From positions 1 to 24,503 of the IMG/VR virus record IMGVR_UViG_3300006919_000420: a stretch of 24,503 bases of DNA; one strand, 5' to 3'. This document shows positions 22,001 to 24,503 of the stretch, piece after piece; the first letter of the stretch is position 1; each line of letters opens with the position of its first letter. A model generated the notes under the pieces. That model worked only from the letters and a program-made list of their open reading frames with translations, was not told the origin of the DNA and searched no databases. A program made the position numbers and the translations under genes. The DNA comes from a virus.

Positions 22001-24503
22001 TGTACCGGTTACTGAATCAGTAATTGTGAATAGATTACCACTAGTACCATCTACAGTTAAGACTTCATCACCAGATGGCTCAGCTCCAATACCTAATTTA
22101 TCTACAAAGCCGGTACCACATGCACTTAAGTTTCCAGCTACAGTAAGCTTTTCACCAGGTACTGATACACCAATACCGACGTTATCAGATGAAGCATCAA
22201 GGAACATTGCATATCCATCATTATTACCTTCTACACGGAAATCGTTATCATAACTATCTTCATTAATTACAACACCGGTGTTACTTAATTTAATATGTTG
22301 TTCACCACCCGTATAAAAGCATATTGTATCAGTATCAAAAGCAATACATGTATCAGTATCGGCTAAATGTCTTATTGACGTTGCTACATCAACAACAGAA
22401 CAAAAATTAGCTCCACTCGTATAAGTTTTAGTCCCTCCAATTGACTGATTACCAGACGTTCTTACAACTGTAGAATCAACACATACGCATGCACTTCCTG
22501 TACCATTGGTAACTGTAATACCATCACAGCCGGCTACATTAGTAACAGTACCCTGACAGCTAAATCCAGCTGCTGTAGTAGCATCAATACCAATGCACAT
22601 CGTACCCGATGTTAACGATGATCCAGAAAGACCACCTGTTAAAGTTACACCATCTATATCACCCGTACAGGCAAGACCACTACAGGTTGAAAGAGCAGCT
22701 GTAGTTGTGTAAGCGCTATCAAGCTTTAATCCATCAGCTGCTATATCACGTCCATCTACAGTACCGGTTACGGCGATATTACCTGTTACACAAACACCAC
22801 TACTCGTTGTTTCGAATTTATTACCGCTATCATAATATAAAGATATAGCACCATTTTGGGTGGCTCTTAACATCGATTCCGTCCCACTCTCGTTTTGAAC
22901 GCAAAGCGAATTAGTACGTATTAACAGACTTCCTGTACCACCATCTTCAATAAGACTATTTGAACCGTTATGATAAATTTTTAAATCGCAGCTGGTACCG
23001 AAGTTAGCTATCTCACTATCAGATAGCACAATACCACTTCCTACAAACACCTTACTAGCATCAATAACATCTGCATCATCCATCATATATGATCCAGTTG
23101 TATTAATGTTACCATTAACATCTAACTTTTGTGCAGGGTTAGTATCATTAATACCAACGTTACCACCATCTTCAATATAGAATACTGATGTACCATCGTC
23201 TCTAAAGTCAACAATATCATTTGAACCAGTCTGATTAACTGTAATAGCTGGGCCAGATCCATGGTTGACTACTGAAAGTGCTGAGGTTGTTGATACAATA
23301 GTTTCAAGACAAACAATATCACCATTAACAGTTAGATCACCATTAACTGTTAGGTCACAAGAAAATACTTCATCAACATTAGTTCTTGCAACAGTACTGT
23401 CAACGGAAATTGACCCAGATGCTGTAATTGGCCCACCTGTAAGACCTGATCCTGTTCCAACGCAGGTTACAGTACCGTTAGTACAACTTGATCCTGTTGC
23501 ACCAGTTGTAATATTAGTTACACGGCCAAACTCATCGACAGTAATTTGATCAATTTTTGTACTATCTGAAGTAGAGCCATATGTACCTGAACCAATACCA
23601 CCGGTTGAAAGTGAAGTATTTAAAGTAATACTACCACTAGCTCCACCACCGGTCATTTGTGATCCTGCGGTCACGTTAGTAATATCTCCAACACATGTTG
23701 TAAAGATTTCGGAAATGTCTGTACCACCTGAGAGAATTTCACCGGAAGCATTAACGGAACCACTTACATCTAACTCATAAGCAGGAGTTTCAGTACCAAT
23801 ACCAACTTGACCAGTGTTATCAATAGTCAAACGTGTATTTGCACATAATTTAGCATTATCTGCTATTTGAAAAGATGAACCTCTCGTACCAATAGCATAT
23901 GTATTAGAAGTAGAGCAGAAACTTATTTGCGGACTTGAATCCGGTGCCATTATTTTAACTGTACCTGTACCGCCAGAAATGTCACGTGTAAATTGAGCTA
24001 ATGGAGCACCAGCACCACCACCTGTTACACAAATACCAGATCCAGTAGCACCATCATCATCAACATGGAGACATGCTACAGGGGTTGATGTACCAATACC
24101 AACAGCATCAGCAGAACCATCTACAAACAATGCAGCAGAAAGAGTACTACCTTCAACACGGAAGTCTTTACTATTACCAGGCTCGTTAATAACTATACCA
24201 TTAGATGTAGCTTGTAACCCTTGTACACCTCCTGCGTAAAGACAAAGAGCGTCGGTGTTAAAAGCAATACATGTATCAGGATCACCTGTATGTCTAATTA
24301 CATTACTAACACAAAGAGCAGAGCCAGAGAATGTTTTATCACCTGCAATAGTCTGATTACCAGATGTTCTTACAACTGTAGAGTCAACAGCAATGTTAGG
24401 ATCAGTTGATGTACCATTATCGAGAAGACCATCGCCAGCTGATAGTGTCTGTACACCACCAGTAGCTGCATTATCCCACTTTGCTGTACAAGCACTATCA
24501 ATA
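19097..24503 (-). CDS. Giant repetitive tail fibre (5' partial, at least 1801 codons)
   Basis: The frame is open from the right edge to the TAA at 19097-19099; TTG/ATG codons inside it, such as the TTG at 24130, are internal. The protein is a long beta-helical fibre built of many repeats: VGIGTSTPVACLHVDD-type collars, ATLNVSLSTGGVGSGTYGST modules with ITVDEFGRVT, CDGITVTNGTGSACVCVDST blocks, and FYIEDGGNVGINDTNPAQKL elements. The C-terminal ~90 residues (KYGVLEGNEHGVTVRG, ITLPEEWDWLVHEDSVTTQL, NIYGTRKDVELLEVNI) form a distinct end domain without an S74 chaperone. I count about 69 Cys in the 1677 residues from 24130 onward, against one or two in the short LamG proteins I checked. It is the first gene of the visible minus-strand block and overlaps the first LamG gene by one base. 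Probably the long tail fibre or a main fibre shaft. Confidence 0.88.
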   Translation of the reverse strand, partial: IDSACTAKWDNAATGGVQTLSAGDGLLDNGTSTDPNIAVDSTVVRTSGNQTIAGDKTFSGSALCVSNVIRHTGDPDTCIAFNTDALCLYAGGVQGLQATSNGIVINEPGNSKDFRVEGSTLSAALFVDGSADAVGIGTSTPVACLHVDDDGATGSGICVTGGGAGAPLAQFTRDISGGTGTVKIMAPDSSPQISFCSTSNTYAIGTRGSSFQIADNAKLCANTRLTIDNTGQVGIGTETPAYELDVSGSVNASGEILSGGTDISEIFTTCVGDITNVTAGSQMTGGGASGSITLNTSLSTGGIGSGTYGSTSDSTKIDQITVDEFGRVTNITTGATGSSCTNGTVTCVGTGSGLTGGPITASGSISVDSTVARTNVDEVFSCDLTVNGDLTVNGDIVCLETIVSTTSALSVVNHGSGPAITVNQTGSNDIVDFRDDGTSVFYIEDGGNVGINDTNPAQKLDVNGNINTTGSYMMDDADVIDASKVFVGSGIVLSDSEIANFGTSCDLKIYHNGSNSLIEDGGTGSLLIRTNSLCVQNESGTESMLRATQNGAISLYYDSGNKFETTSSGVCVTGNIAVTGTVDGRDIAADGLKLDSAYTTTAALSTCSGLACTGDIDGVTLTGGLSGSSLTSGTMCIGIDATTAAGFSCQGTVTNVAGCDGITVTNGTGSACVCVDSTVVRTSGNQSIGGTKTYTSGANFCSVVDVATSIRHLADTDTCIAFDTDTICFYTGGEQHIKLSNTGVVINEDSYDNDFRVEGNNDGYAMFLDASSDNVGIGVSVPGEKLTVAGNLSACGTGFVDKLGIGAEPSGDEVLTVDGTSGNLFTITDSVTGTVFAVSDSAGLPILEVYTDSCDIITMGEYGSNALVVCDTKVGVGTATPNEALTVVGAVSATCFIKSGGTSSQFLKADGSVDSSSYTTCLGDMTGITLVGGLTGTSLTSGTACLAVDGALVTTLNQSACPGINCTGDITGVTAGSQMTGGATSGNATLNVSLSTGGVGSGTYGSTADNCKIDTITVDEFGRVTAVACGPTGDIAGVTAGSQMTGGGTSGTPTLNVSLSTGGVGSGTYGSTADNCKIDTITVDEFGRVTAVACGTTGDMAGITLTGGLSGSSLTSGTACLGIDATTAAAFSCQGTVTNVAGCDGITVNNGTGSACVCVDSTVVRTSGNQTIAGCKTFTDFPTLCNGVNFVNGNVRLSRDGNKMYIGAYDGWCFYDTQGSAARMCLTSGGNLGIGCTTPGQTLTVAGSALISGDATVQGNLCVLGDFTCLETTVTVTSAMDITNTGTGPALTVNQTGSNDIINFEDDGASVFYIEDGGNVGLGTIDPTTKLTLSGSVAEGTALFSLYNYCNSAGAGIQFNDNLTGAQSGYITYRHADACSQGGAASYHFTSTESDLVAVFGNSTCTSRLVVKSANCTAEVDYGFYDDYNTGVYSPGAGIVGLVSDNSEKLRACSTGVCVTGNITVTGTVDGRDIAADGLKLDSAYTTTAALSTCSGLACTGDITGICLTAGLSGTSLTTGNACIGLDATTAASLNQASCPGINCTGTVTCVDGGNGLTGAVTTSGSLAVGAGTGITVNANDVAIDTGVVMDLTSAQTASGTKNFSGDICVGDQIFHTGDSDTYLQFGTNSFCIYTAGEEHLTVCAGEVIVNQFGNDNDFRVESDTNTHMLFVDAGNNRVGINCSAPGATLAVNGSFTATCKSFLIDNPVTGGQLKYGVLEGNEHGVTVRGTTCCGTITLPEEWDWLVHEDSVTTQLTPVGSAHTPYVICQNNKEVVVCAEGCYNYNIYGTRKDVELLEVNI
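20004..20101 (-). repeat. 98-bp exact direct repeat, copy 1
   Basis: Identical base for base to 22665-22762 and lying in the same frame of the giant fibre gene. It encodes the VDGRDIAADGLKLDSAYTTT to STCSGLACTG region. Absolute identity of 98 bases amid flanks that differ suggests recent duplication or gene conversion. Confidence 0.92.
21212..21601 (-). repeat. Tandem repeat, two 195-bp units in the giant fibre gene
   Basis: Two adjacent units of 65 codons each run from GDITGVTAGSQMTGG through GVGSGTYGSTADNCKIDTIT to VDEFGRVTAVACG. The anchor CCAAATTC occurs at 21243 and 21438, exactly 195 bases apart. A diverged third unit lies near 23495-23689 (GDITNVTAGSQMTGG to RVTNITTGAT). Confidence 0.9.
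22665..22762 (-). repeat. 98-bp exact direct repeat, copy 2
   Basis: Second copy of the repeat at 20004-20101, 2661 bases away (887 codons, in frame). Outside it the two copies diverge within a few bases on both sides (TGCCGG against TACCGG on the right, CACCG against CACCC on the left). Confidence 0.92.
23108..23402 (-). repeat. Fibre module shared with 8710-9004
   Basis: This block in the giant fibre gene aligns without gaps at a constant offset of 14398 to the 1033-aa fibre gene. It encodes FSCDLTVNGDLTVNGDIVC through SVVNHGSGPAITVNQTGSND to AQKLDVNGN. Differences are mostly synonymous or conservative by eye. Confidence 0.8.

Noticed and set aside
24130-24130. TTG at 24130 as start of the giant fibre
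   Set aside because: The same frame is open to the window edge and encodes the same repeat types (for example NQTIAGDKTF and NDFRVEG-like modules) upstream.
2851-24503. Regular repeats considered as a CRISPR array
   Set aside because: Repeat units are 195-381 bases, coding, in frame, and without short identical repeats separated by unique spacers.
2851-24503. Diversity-generating retroelement as the source of LamG variation
   Set aside because: No reverse transcriptase, accessory gene or template/variable repeat pair with adenine-biased changes is visible in the window.

Overview
The window is a piece of a T4-type myovirus genome, most likely a marine phage known from a metagenomic contig. 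The evidence for this is a T4-family major capsid protein (gp23) at the left edge, two compact intrinsic terminators, AT boxes resembling T4 late promoters (TATAAATA), very dense gene packing, and giant repetitive tail-fibre genes. The host cannot be identified from this sequence. No tRNA, CRISPR array, integrase, transposase or reverse transcriptase was seen.

Left, plus strand (1-2850): the 5'-truncated capsid gene gp23, broken near 540-555 by a frameshift and a TGA stop; a UUCG-loop terminator; a monocistronic 136-aa probable virion protein; a second terminator that is a perfect 26-nt palindrome; and a sulfotransferase-family gene. The sulfotransferase stop codon directly abuts the stop codon of the first minus-strand gene, with no base between them.

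Right, minus strand (24503 to 2851): one co-directional block of 14 genes that looks like a host-recognition locus. In transcription order it holds: (1) a giant repetitive fibre of at least 1,801 codons, open at the right edge; (2) nine tandem paralogues of a ConA-like/LamG-type domain protein, most joined by 1-4 nt stop/start overlaps, with an unrelated 85-aa gene inserted among them; (3) a 1033-aa fibre with the same repeat modules and two C-terminal fibronectin-III-like domains; (4) a 52-aa gene overlapping the next; (5) a 579-aa probable adhesin; (6) an 856-aa fibre ending in YadA-head-like repeats and a Peptidase_S74 intramolecular chaperone domain.

Two patterns stand out. The LamG paralogues occur in a short form (226-246 aa) and a long form (388-418 aa), the long form carrying a second, CBM-like domain inserted at one fixed site; almost all end in the same short tag, whose codons also supply the next gene's start. 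The three large fibres share exchangeable repeat modules and are very rich in cysteine (about 3-4%), unlike the LamG array beside them. I read the block as a recombinable adhesin repertoire: large fibres as scaffold and LamG/CBM proteins as interchangeable glycan binders. The sequence suggests this but does not prove it.
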